Positions 1 to 6,108 of a DNA stretch of 8,619 nt are shown here, in pieces (positions within the stretch are counted from its first letter, which is position 1; the number at the start of each line of letters is the position of its first letter). Source of the stretch: Teretinema sp964641135 (GTDB taxonomy: Bacteria > Spirochaetota > Spirochaetia > Treponematales > Treponemataceae); assembly GCA_964641135.1 (NCBI GenBank), contig CAZXJV010000104.1, forward strand, positions 1 through 8,619, given 5' to 3'. The position numbers and the translations under genes are program-made. Under the pieces are notes generated by a model. That model was not told the origin of the DNA, did not search any database, and was given only the letters and a program-made list of their open reading frames with translations.

Positions 1-260
1 TCAGCATGGCCGGGGCAGTCGATGTGCGCATAGTGACGCTTTGTTGACTGATACTCCAGGTGGCGGGTATTAATAGTAATACCACGAGCCTTCTCCTCGG
101 GAGCATTGTCGATTTCATCGTACTTGAGAGCCTTGTCACCGAATTTTTTTGCACAATGCATGGTGATGGCGGCAGACAGGGTGGTCTTACCATGGTCAAC
201 GTGACCAATGGTACCAACGTTCATGTGGGGTTTTGTTCTTTCGAACTTTTCCTTTGCCAT
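1..260 (-). CDS. tuf: Elongation factor Tu, N-terminal part (3' end outside window)
   Basis: EF-Tu is the GTPase that carries aminoacyl-tRNA to the ribosomal A site. Only the first 86 residues are visible, all within the GTP-binding domain, out of about 395 for the family. The G1/P-loop GHVDHGKT is at residues 19-26, the switch I Thr of RGITI is at 62, and G3 DCPGH is at 81-85 with its GTPase-activating His at 85. The switch I segment NTRHLEYQS is a variant I associate with spirochete EF-Tu; E. coli has NTSHVEYDT. The ATG is fixed by the conserved MAKEKFERTKPHMNVG start and by an AGGAGG five bases upstream. The gene has its own promoter and is separated from rpsG by 588 bases. Kirromycin-contact domains lie outside the window. 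Identity is certain; the lineage is inferred from memory. Confidence 0.97.
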   Translation of the reverse strand, partial: MAKEKFERTKPHMNVGTIGHVDHGKTTLSAAITMHCAKKFGDKALKYDEIDNAPEEKARGITINTRHLEYQSTKRHYAHIDCPGHA

Positions 261-265
261 TTGAT

Positions 266-271
266 CCTCCT
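266..271 (-). promoter_or_regulatory. Shine-Dalgarno of tuf
   Basis: A perfect AGGAGG lies five bases before the tuf ATG, the strongest such site in the window. This fits the very high expression expected for EF-Tu and confirms the start codon. Confidence 0.85.
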
Positions 272-307
272 ACAAGATTATAGGCAAGCGATAAAAATTG
301 ATTCCGC

Positions 308-336
308 ATTATATGGAATAGACACCCCTTATTCAA
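308..336 (-). promoter_or_regulatory. Sigma70-type promoter of tuf
   Basis: Reading the minus strand, the -35 box TTGAAT (336-331) and the -10 box TATAAT (313-308) are separated by exactly 17 bases. The match is 11 of 12 by the consensus as I apply it, apart from -35 positions 5 and 6 (AT for CA). Transcription would start near 301, giving a leader of about 40 bases that contains the AGGAGG. The -35 box sits inside a short inverted repeat, CCCTT-ATTC-AAGGG (326-339). A separate tuf promoter makes sense because a terminator closes the rpsG unit upstream. The start site is inferred, not measured. Confidence 0.72.
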
Positions 337-340
337 GGGA

Positions 341-597
341 GCCATAATCCGCGAAAATAATACAAAACCAATCAGATACAACGAGACGAATAGGGATTTT
401 CAGAGCAGGAATCAAGAACCGCGACTAAAGAAGCGATACTTTTTTTGACGTGGGCCACCCATAGGTTTTCGGGCGGCTTCGGCCGGATCCACCTGATCAT
501 CACAACTGTTTCGTTGATGACTGGTTTGGCATCCTGAAGAGCCATGCGGAAGCTACGCATCCGCAGTAATTCTCCCCTGATACCAGCTGTATATATC
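341..597. other. Unassigned spacer upstream of tuf
   Basis: About 257 bases between the putative small-RNA terminator and the tuf promoter. No reading frame here looks like a known protein. The longest one on the minus strand (stop near 372) would need a TTG start at 641, inside the putative small RNA, and its product resembles nothing I recognise. A 6-bp perfect inverted repeat (TGCGGA/TCCGCA, arms 545-550 and 560-565, loop of nine) and a GGC-CGAA-GCC stem-loop near 476-485 are visible. I found no cloverleaf, no conserved SRP, tmRNA or RNase P motifs, and no mobile-element ends. It may be spacer or the 3' part of a longer RNA. Confidence 0.4.
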
Positions 598-614
598 AAA
601 AACGCCAACGGCGT
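598..614 (-). terminator. Candidate intrinsic terminator of the putative small RNA
   Basis: On the minus strand ACGCC-GTT-GGCGT forms a 5-bp stem with a three-base loop and runs directly into a T5 tract (602-598, the first T shared with the stem). The flanks TCAA/TTGA can extend the helix past a mismatch. The stem is short, so termination may be partial, letting some transcripts continue toward tuf. Confidence 0.45.
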
Positions 615-725
615 ATTGAAAACGATATCAAGGGCGCGCAATCCTGCCCTTTACGGGTTTTACGGTTGCGCCCTGGACTCTCAAAGAACACCGAAGCATT
701 CATGCAGGGCAGAATGCTCCAATAC
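598..725 (-). ncRNA. Putative structured small RNA between rpsG and tuf
   Basis: The segment is bounded by a promoter-like site (-35 TTGACA at 761-756) and by a GC hairpin with T5 at 614-598, so it could yield an RNA of about 125 nt. It is rich in self-complementarity: AGCATTC/GAATGCT (718-712 with 701-695, loop of ten), GCGCAA/TTGCGC (671-666 with 641-636, extended by GG/CC across a one-base bulge), and CCC/GGG (657-655 with 649-647). CTGCCCT (712-706) could instead pair with AGGGCAG (650-644), which conflicts with hairpin CCC/GGG and the loop of the first hairpin, so alternative folds exist. No protein frame is supported. I do not recognise it as SRP RNA, 6S, tmRNA, RNase P or a known riboswitch. 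Its existence as a transcript is an inference. Confidence 0.33.
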
Positions 726-731
726 CTGATA

Positions 732-761
732 TGTATACTCTTTTTAAAGTAAACATGTCAA
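732..761 (-). promoter_or_regulatory. Candidate sigma70-type promoter for the putative small RNA
   Basis: A consensus -35 TTGACA (761-756) is followed after 18 bases by TATACA (737-732), a 4-of-6 match to the -10 consensus. The surroundings are clearly AT-rich compared with the flanking genes, and the site begins 33 bases after the rpsG terminator. Start of transcription would be near 725. The weak -10 is the main reservation. Confidence 0.45.
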
Positions 762-794
762 TAGTCTATATAAAACTGCATCAAGCAGCTTTGT

Positions 795-828
795 AAAAAA
801 AGAACCGCGCACGGAATCCGGCGCGGTC
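795..828 (-). terminator. Intrinsic terminator after rpsG
   Basis: On the minus strand GACCGCGC (828-821) pairs with GCGCGGTT (810-803) as seven Watson-Crick pairs plus a G-T pair. The loop CGGATTCCGT can add three more pairs inside. A run of seven T (801-795) follows after one C. It starts 21 bases after the rpsG stop codon, so it marks the end of the rpoB-rpoC-rpsL-rpsG transcript and separates tuf from it. Confidence 0.85.
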
Positions 829-848
829 TTTTACAGAACAGGAATATT

Positions 849-1319
849 CTACCAGCGATAGTGAGCGAATGCCTTGTTGGCGTCCGCCATGCGGTGAGTA
901 TCTTCCTTCTTCTTGAAAGCAGTTCCGGTGCTGTTGAATGCATCAACCAGCTCTGCAGCGAGGCGTTCCGACATTTCATGTCCTGAACGGGCGCGGGCAG
1001 CATTGATCACCCAGCGCATCCCGAGCGCTTCACGGCGGGACTCACGGATCTCGATCGGAACCTGATAGGTGGCACCACCAACGCGGCGGCTTTTAACCTC
1101 TACCATCGGCTTGACGTTATCAAGTGCCTTCAGGAAAACCTCAAGAGGCTCCTTTTCGGTCTTGTCCTTGATTTTGTCCATTGCATCATAAATGATACGC
1201 ATGGCTGTTGCTTTTTTCCCGTCCAGCATCATACGGCTGACAAACTTGCTGACAACCAGGCTGTGATACTTGGCGTCCGGAGCAAGCGGACGGGCGATAG
1301 ATTTGTTCTTTCTTCCCAT
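849..1319 (-). CDS. rpsG: 30S ribosomal protein S7 (uS7)
   Basis: S7 is a primary 16S rRNA binder that nucleates assembly of the 30S head and lies near the E-site tRNA. The 156-residue product is complete, the usual length for the long bacterial form. Family hallmarks are the N-terminal helix stretch with DGKK (33-36), the conserved beta-hairpin VEVKSRRVGGATYQVP (73-88), EALGMRWV (97-104), and the C-terminus RMADANKAFAHYRW (143-156). The ATG is preceded by TAAGGAGA, whose TAA is the stop codon of rpsL, 12 bases away, so translation of the two is probably coupled. In E. coli S7 represses its own operon by binding between rpsL and rpsG; a 12-base gap leaves little room for that target here, so any autoregulation must use another site. 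A terminator follows, and fusA is missing. Confidence 0.98.
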   Translation of the reverse strand: MGRKNKSIARPLAPDAKYHSLVVSKFVSRMMLDGKKATAMRIIYDAMDKIKDKTEKEPLEVFLKALDNVKPMVEVKSRRVGGATYQVPIEIRESRREALGMRWVINAARARSGHEMSERLAAELVDAFNSTGTAFKKKEDTHRMADANKAFAHYRW

Positions 1320-1331
1320 TTTACCGTCTCC

Positions 1332-1706
1332 TTAGGCCTTCGGCTTTTTAGCGCCGTATTTTGAACGACTGCGTTTGCGGTCAACAACACCGAGGGTGTC
1401 CTTGGAACCACGAACAATGTGATAGCGCACACCAGGAAGATCCTTGACACGACCGCCGCGGATCAGCACAACAGAGTGCTCCTGCAGGTTATGGCCAACA
1501 CCGGGGATGTAGGCGGTAACTTCGATTCCGTTACTCAGGCGTACACGGGCAACCTTTCGAAGGGCCGAGTTCGGCTTCTTCGGGGTAACCGTCATAACGC
1601 GGGTGCATACACCACGGCGCTGGGGGCAGGACTGAAGAGCCGGACTTTTTGTCCGGTTTGAGACAGTCTTGCGGCCCTGCTTGATAAGTTGGTTTATTGT
1701 AGGCAT
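1332..1706 (-). CDS. rpsL: 30S ribosomal protein S12 (uS12)
   Basis: S12 sits at the decoding centre and tunes tRNA selection accuracy. The 124-residue protein is complete and of typical length. Conserved parts are CPQRRGVCTRV (27-37), TPKKPNSALRK (41-51), GHNLQEHSV (71-79), GGRVKDLPGVRYH (84-96) and the basic C-terminus RSKYGAKKPKA. The residues whose change gives streptomycin resistance in other bacteria keep the sensitive form: Lys43, Lys88 and Pro91. Asp89, the target of methylthiolation by RimO in some bacteria, is also present. The ATG has AGGAGA eight bases upstream. It begins 158 bases after rpoC, with its own strong promoter in that gap, and ends 12 bases before rpsG. Nothing in the protein is unusual. 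Confidence 0.98.
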   Translation of the reverse strand: MPTINQLIKQGRKTVSNRTKSPALQSCPQRRGVCTRVMTVTPKKPNSALRKVARVRLSNGIEVTAYIPGVGHNLQEHSVVLIRGGRVKDLPGVRYHIVRGSKDTLGVVDRKRSRSKYGAKKPKA

Positions 1707-1765
1707 CTGCCTTTTCTCCTATTTCTGATCCGGTCAGCACCCCGGATGTAAAATGATATACACTT

Positions 1766-1793
1766 CATATTGAAAAAATAATCATTCAATATG
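1766..1793 (-). promoter_or_regulatory. 9-bp inverted repeat in the rpsL leader
   Basis: CATATTGAA and TTCAATATG are perfect complements (arms 1793-1785 and 1774-1766) around a ten-base loop that is T-rich on the minus strand. It would fold about 12 bases into the rpsL-rpsG transcript if that starts near 1805. The stem is AT-rich and lacks a trailing T run, so it is not a terminator. It could be a mRNA-stabilising stem, a ribosomal-protein binding site or an operator; the sequence alone cannot decide. Confidence 0.5.
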
Positions 1794-1811
1794 GTAAAAC
1801 GAACGAAGCCG

Positions 1812-1841
1812 ATTATACCGGCGTACCGGCAGCAGTGTCAA
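1812..1841 (-). promoter_or_regulatory. Consensus sigma70 promoter of rpsL-rpsG
   Basis: On the minus strand TTGACA (1841-1836) and TATAAT (1817-1812) both match the consensus at every base and are 18 bases apart. The site starts only 24 bases after the rpoC stop, and transcription would begin near 1805, giving a leader of about 98 bases to the rpsL ATG. Three copies of CCGGTA lie at the site: just upstream of the -35, in the spacer, and overlapping the first -10 bases. No terminator is seen after rpoC, so read-through from rpoBC is expected in addition. Confidence 0.8.
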
Positions 1842-1864
1842 CAACATACCGGAACGCCAGGGCA

Positions 1865-4800
1865 TCAATCATTCTCATCCGCTTCGAACTCAACCTCGTC
1901 CTCAATCTGCTCCTGGGCTTTCTCAAGCTTGCGGCGTTCCAGAATCTCGTTCATCTGCAGGTCAAGGTCTCCCTTTTCACGGTCAAAAAGCTTGACATGC
2001 TTGTACTTGCGGATGCCGGTACCGGCCGGAATCAGGTGGCCGATGATGACATTTTCTTTCAGACCGCGAAGGCTGTCGCTTGAACCGGCGATGGCTGCAT
2101 TGGTCAGAACCCTGGTTGTTTCCTGGAAAGAAGCAGCAGAGATAAAAGAATCGATATTCAAAGACGCACGGGTAATACCCTGGAACAGCGGACGGGCAAT
2201 AGCCGGCTGGCCGCCCTCGCTCATTACACGGTTGTTTTCCTCGTGGAATTTATATTTATCTACCTGTTGACCGAAGATAAAGCGGGTATCACCTACAGCA
2301 ACAACCTCTACCTTCCGGAGCATCTGGCGCACAATAACACCGATATGCTTGTCATTGATAGAAACACCCTGCATGCGGTACACCTGCTGAATCTCGTCCA
2401 TAAGGTAATTCTGCAAGGCATTTTCACCGGAGATCATGAGAATATCATGCGGATTGAAGGAACCATCGCACAGCATATCGCCGGCATGAACCTCATCACC
2501 GTCACGGACCAAAAGCCGTCTTCCCATCGGAACCAGGTGTTTAAATTCCTTACCATAAGGATCGCGGACAATAAGAACGCGCTTGCCCTTGAGGATACCC
2601 TTGAAAGATACGGTTCCGCCGATTTGGGCAAGAACCGTGGGAACCTTCGGCTTACGGGCTTCAAAAAGCTCGGATACACGGGGAAGACCACCGGTGATGT
2701 CTTTTGTCTTTGCAGATTCTTTGAGCATCTTGGCTATGGTTGTTCCCTGTTTAACCATCTTTTTATCATCCACAAGCAGATACGATCCGCCGGGTAGATA
2801 ATACGAACCGATGGTATTACCGGATTCGTCGGTAATCAGGATGCGGGGCTGTTTAGCCTCTACCTGGAAATCCGAAATGCGCTTTTCAATCTTGCCGGTT
2901 TCTTCATCAAGTTCTTCGTTAAGGGTCGAACCCGGAATGATATCTTCATAGTGAACATACCCGTCAAATTCACAAATTATCGGCTCGGAGAAGGGATCAA
3001 AGGTAGCAATCGTCTGATTTGCGGCGATGTACTCGCCCTTTTTCACGATGACCTCGGAGCCGTTACGGATCTCGGCTTTTTGTTCCTGACCAACCAGGCA
3101 AATCTTGTCCTTGAAAACACGTACGAATGCTGTATCGACAGAAGGAACTTCCTTACCGCCATGGGTATACAGGGGTTCGCCCTTAAGGATGCGGCGTCCG
3201 TCTTCAACCAGGGGTTTGTCACCCTTTTCCAGCATGAACTCATGGTTTACCTTGCTGTAGGTCATAGTTCCCTTACGGGTAAAGAGCCATGAGCCGCCCT
3301 TCAGCACAACATGCATACCATCGATATCATCGATAACGATAGGGTGTTTAAGAACAATACGGTTTTCTTCGCTGATCTTGGTCGCAGTACCACCAACATG
3401 GAAGGTACGCATCGTCAGCTGGGTACCCGGCTGACCGATTGACTGTGCAGCGATAATACCAACCGCCTCACCGATCTCGATAATCTTGTTGTGTGCAAGG
3501 TTGCGGCCGTAGCACTTCACGCAGACACCGTGCTTTGACTCACAGGTCAATACAGTGCGCAGCTTGACCCGTTCCACATCAGCATGCTCGATTTCTTCGG
3601 CCTTGTCGTCGGTAATATACTCGTTGGCGTCGATCAACACATCACCGGTGATGGGATGCTTGACCGGTTCCAAAGTATAACGCCCGGCAATACGATCCTT
3701 GAGATGCTCGACAATTTCATCACCCTCGCGGATGGGCGTGTAATCAATACCATTAATGGTACCGCAGTCCTCTTCGTTAACGACCACATCCTGGGCGATA
3801 TCAACCAGACGGCGGGTAAGGTAACCGGCATCAGCGGTTTTAAGAGCTGTATCGGCAAGACCCTTTCGGGCACCGTTGGTAGAGATAAAGAATTCAATAA
3901 CGGTCAGGCCTTCCTTGAAGTTTGACCGGATCGGCAGCTCGATAATTTCACCATTTGGCTTTGCCATAAGACCGCGCATACCTGCAAGCTGGCGTATCTG
4001 GTTGCGGCTTCCGCGCGCGCCGGAGGTAGCCATCATATAGATAGTATTGAAGCCGTCTTTATCGGACTCCAGGGTCTTCATCATGATGTTGGTCAACTCT
4101 TCATTGGTCTTTGACCACACCTCGACTACACGGTTATACCGCTCATCCTGGGTAATGTGTCCCTGTTGATACTGATTCTGGATCGCTGCAACTTCCTTGT
4201 TTGCCTTGTCAATCATCTCGGTTTTTTGCGGTGGAACAAGAATATCGTCCATGGAAAGAGTTGCACCGAAGAAGGTGGCGTAGCGGTAACCGGTAGCCTT
4301 GATCTTGTCCAGCATCTGAACAGTCAGCCATGGGCCGCTGGCCTTATGGACAGCCTCGATCAGTTTGCGGATTTCCTTGTCATCCAGGGTAACATTGGAG
4401 AACGGAACACCATCGGGCATCTCTTCATTGAAGATAAGACGGCCTGGCGTGGTTTCAACCTCAACACCGCGGTAGTTGATCTTGATCTGGGCCTGCCAAT
4501 CCAGGGCACCGGACTCGGCAGCCATCATTACCTCGTCAACGCAGGTAAAGCGACGGCCGGATCCCTTTGCATTCGGTTTAATTTTGGTCAGATAGTACAA
4601 ACCGAGAACCATGTCCTGTGACGGATACACAATTGATTTACCGTTTGCAGGGTCAAGAAGGTTCCGGCTGGACAACATAAGAGTCCAGCATTCCATCTGG
4701 GCTGCCTGGGTGAGCGGCACGTGAACAGCCATCTGGTCACCGTCAAAGTCTGCGTTGAAAGCACGACAAACAAGAGGATGCAGGCGGATTACCTTTCCTT

Positions 4801-6094
4801 CGACAAGCACAGGTTCGAATGCCTGGATACCCAGACGGTGAAGGGTTGGTGCGCGGTTAAGCATAACAGGATGCTCGCGGACTACCTCATCAAGAATGGC
4901 GAATACTTCAGGTGATTCCTGCTCGACAAGGAGTTTTGCCTTTTTGATGTTATACACAACATCCTTGTCTACAAGCTTTTTCATAATAAAGGGCTTGAAG
5001 AGCTCCAAGGCCATCTTGGTGGGAAGACCGCACTGCCACAGCTTGAGCTCCGGGCCGACAACGATTACAGAACGGCCGGAATAGTCAACACGCTTTCCAA
5101 GCAGGTTCTGTCGGAACCGACCCTGCTTACCCTTGAGCATATCAGAAATTGATTTAAGAGGGCGGTTGCTGGCACCCTTTATAACCCGTTTGCGCTTTGA
5201 GTTATCAAACAGGGCGTCAACTGCTTCCTGAAGCATTCGCTTTTCGTTGCGGATAATGATATCAGGTGCATTAAGGCTCATCAGGCGCTTGAGGCGGTTG
5301 TTGCGGTTAATAACGCGACGATACAAGTCATTCAAATCCGAGGTAGCAAAACGGCCGCCGTCCAGCTGTACCATCGGGCGGAGCTCCGGAGGAATGACAG
5401 GGATAACATCGAGAATCATCCATGACGGTTTATTTGTGGAAGCGCGGAAGTTCTCGACGATTTCAATCCGCTTAAGCAGACGCTTGTCGCTCTTTGCACC
5501 TTTTTCGATCATTTTTGCACGCAGTTCAGCGGCAAGCTCGTCAAGATTAAGGTTTTCCAGAAGGGTTTTGATGGCCTCGGCACCCATACCTGCTGTAAAG
5601 GCTCCACCGTAGCGATCCTGGGCCTCGTGATACTCATCTTCGGTCAACAGCTGGTTCTTTTTAAGATCAGTGTCGCCGGCGTCAATGACGATGTATTTTT
5701 CATAGTACAAAATCGAACGCAGACCAGCTACCTGAAGATCAAGCAGCAGTCCCATCCGGCTGGGCACCGAGCGGTAATACCAGATATGGGAAACAGGAGC
5801 GGCCAATTCAATATGACCCATGCGCTCACGGCGTACCTTGAAATGAGTAACTTCAACACCGCAACGATCGCAGATTACACCCTTGTACCGGATAGACTTG
5901 AATTTTCCGCAATAACATTCCCACTCTTTTGTGGTACCAAAAATGCGTTCACAAAACAGACCGTCTTTCTCGGGTCTGAGCGTGCGGTAGTTAATGGTCT
6001 CCGGCTTTTTCACCTCGCCGTAGGACCAGGCACGGATGGTTTCCGGTGAGGCAAGCTTTATCTGCAGACTGTCAAAATCCTGGATATCTCTCAT
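1865..6094 (-). CDS. rpoC: DNA-directed RNA polymerase subunit beta'
   Basis: Beta' forms the clamp and half of the catalytic centre of RNA polymerase. The product is complete at 1409 residues, close to the 1407 of E. coli. In order: the zinc ribbon with Cys60, 62, 75 and 78; the catalytic NADFDGDQ (447-454) with Mg-binding Asp449, 451 and 453; the bridge helix around 730-770, including GARKGLADTALKTADAGYLT; the second zinc site with Cys777, 851, 858 and 861; and the trigger-loop start TMRTFHVGG (894-902) with His899. About 225 residues (roughly 905-1130) then intervene before GGLPRVSELFEARKPK, the position of the E. coli beta' SI3 insertion. The end is acidic (EDEVEFEADEND). The start matches the family (MRDIQDFDSLQIKLASPETI), with AAGGA six bases upstream. 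It follows rpoB by 14 bases, so one transcript is expected. Confidence 0.99.
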   Translation of the reverse strand: MRDIQDFDSLQIKLASPETIRAWSYGEVKKPETINYRTLRPEKDGLFCERIFGTTKEWECYCGKFKSIRYKGVICDRCGVEVTHFKVRRERMGHIELAAPVSHIWYYRSVPSRMGLLLDLQVAGLRSILYYEKYIVIDAGDTDLKKNQLLTEDEYHEAQDRYGGAFTAGMGAEAIKTLLENLNLDELAAELRAKMIEKGAKSDKRLLKRIEIVENFRASTNKPSWMILDVIPVIPPELRPMVQLDGGRFATSDLNDLYRRVINRNNRLKRLMSLNAPDIIIRNEKRMLQEAVDALFDNSKRKRVIKGASNRPLKSISDMLKGKQGRFRQNLLGKRVDYSGRSVIVVGPELKLWQCGLPTKMALELFKPFIMKKLVDKDVVYNIKKAKLLVEQESPEVFAILDEVVREHPVMLNRAPTLHRLGIQAFEPVLVEGKVIRLHPLVCRAFNADFDGDQMAVHVPLTQAAQMECWTLMLSSRNLLDPANGKSIVYPSQDMVLGLYYLTKIKPNAKGSGRRFTCVDEVMMAAESGALDWQAQIKINYRGVEVETTPGRLIFNEEMPDGVPFSNVTLDDKEIRKLIEAVHKASGPWLTVQMLDKIKATGYRYATFFGATLSMDDILVPPQKTEMIDKANKEVAAIQNQYQQGHITQDERYNRVVEVWSKTNEELTNIMMKTLESDKDGFNTIYMMATSGARGSRNQIRQLAGMRGLMAKPNGEIIELPIRSNFKEGLTVIEFFISTNGARKGLADTALKTADAGYLTRRLVDIAQDVVVNEEDCGTINGIDYTPIREGDEIVEHLKDRIAGRYTLEPVKHPITGDVLIDANEYITDDKAEEIEHADVERVKLRTVLTCESKHGVCVKCYGRNLAHNKIIEIGEAVGIIAAQSIGQPGTQLTMRTFHVGGTATKISEENRIVLKHPIVIDDIDGMHVVLKGGSWLFTRKGTMTYSKVNHEFMLEKGDKPLVEDGRRILKGEPLYTHGGKEVPSVDTAFVRVFKDKICLVGQEQKAEIRNGSEVIVKKGEYIAANQTIATFDPFSEPIICEFDGYVHYEDIIPGSTLNEELDEETGKIEKRISDFQVEAKQPRILITDESGNTIGSYYLPGGSYLLVDDKKMVKQGTTIAKMLKESAKTKDITGGLPRVSELFEARKPKVPTVLAQIGGTVSFKGILKGKRVLIVRDPYGKEFKHLVPMGRRLLVRDGDEVHAGDMLCDGSFNPHDILMISGENALQNYLMDEIQQVYRMQGVSINDKHIGVIVRQMLRKVEVVAVGDTRFIFGQQVDKYKFHEENNRVMSEGGQPAIARPLFQGITRASLNIDSFISAASFQETTRVLTNAAIAGSSDSLRGLKENVIIGHLIPAGTGIRKYKHVKLFDREKGDLDLQMNEILERRKLEKAQEQIEDEVEFEADEND

Positions 6095-6108
6095 TGTCGT
6101 TCCTTAAT

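Noticed and set aside
277..282. A second perfect TATAAT on the minus strand just before tuf
   Set aside because: No acceptable -35 box lies 16-18 bases upstream, and a start from it would fall inside the tuf Shine-Dalgarno. The promoter at 308-336 explains tuf better.
397..477. A short basic frame on the minus strand ending KKYRFFSRGS, ribosomal-protein-like at first sight
   Set aside because: The only starts are a GTG or a late ATG without a Shine-Dalgarno, giving fewer than 30 residues, and no known ribosomal protein matches.
372..641. An 89-codon minus-strand frame starting with TTG between rpsG and tuf
   Set aside because: The start is TTG without a good ribosome binding site, it would begin inside the putative small RNA and read through its terminator, and the product resembles no family I know. 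An internal ATG (62 codons) has AGGGGAG upstream, but too far from the start to convince.
341..794. tRNA, SRP RNA, tmRNA or RNase P RNA in the rpsG-tuf gap
   Set aside because: I looked for a T-arm with TTCRA loop, the SRP GGAAGCAGC-type motif, the CCA end of tmRNA and the GAGGAAAGTCC motif of RNase P; none is present.
1791..2797. Plus-strand open frames of 159 and 184 codons opposite the 3' part of rpoC
   Set aside because: They are shadows of rpoC codons; their products look compositionally random and are not recognisable.
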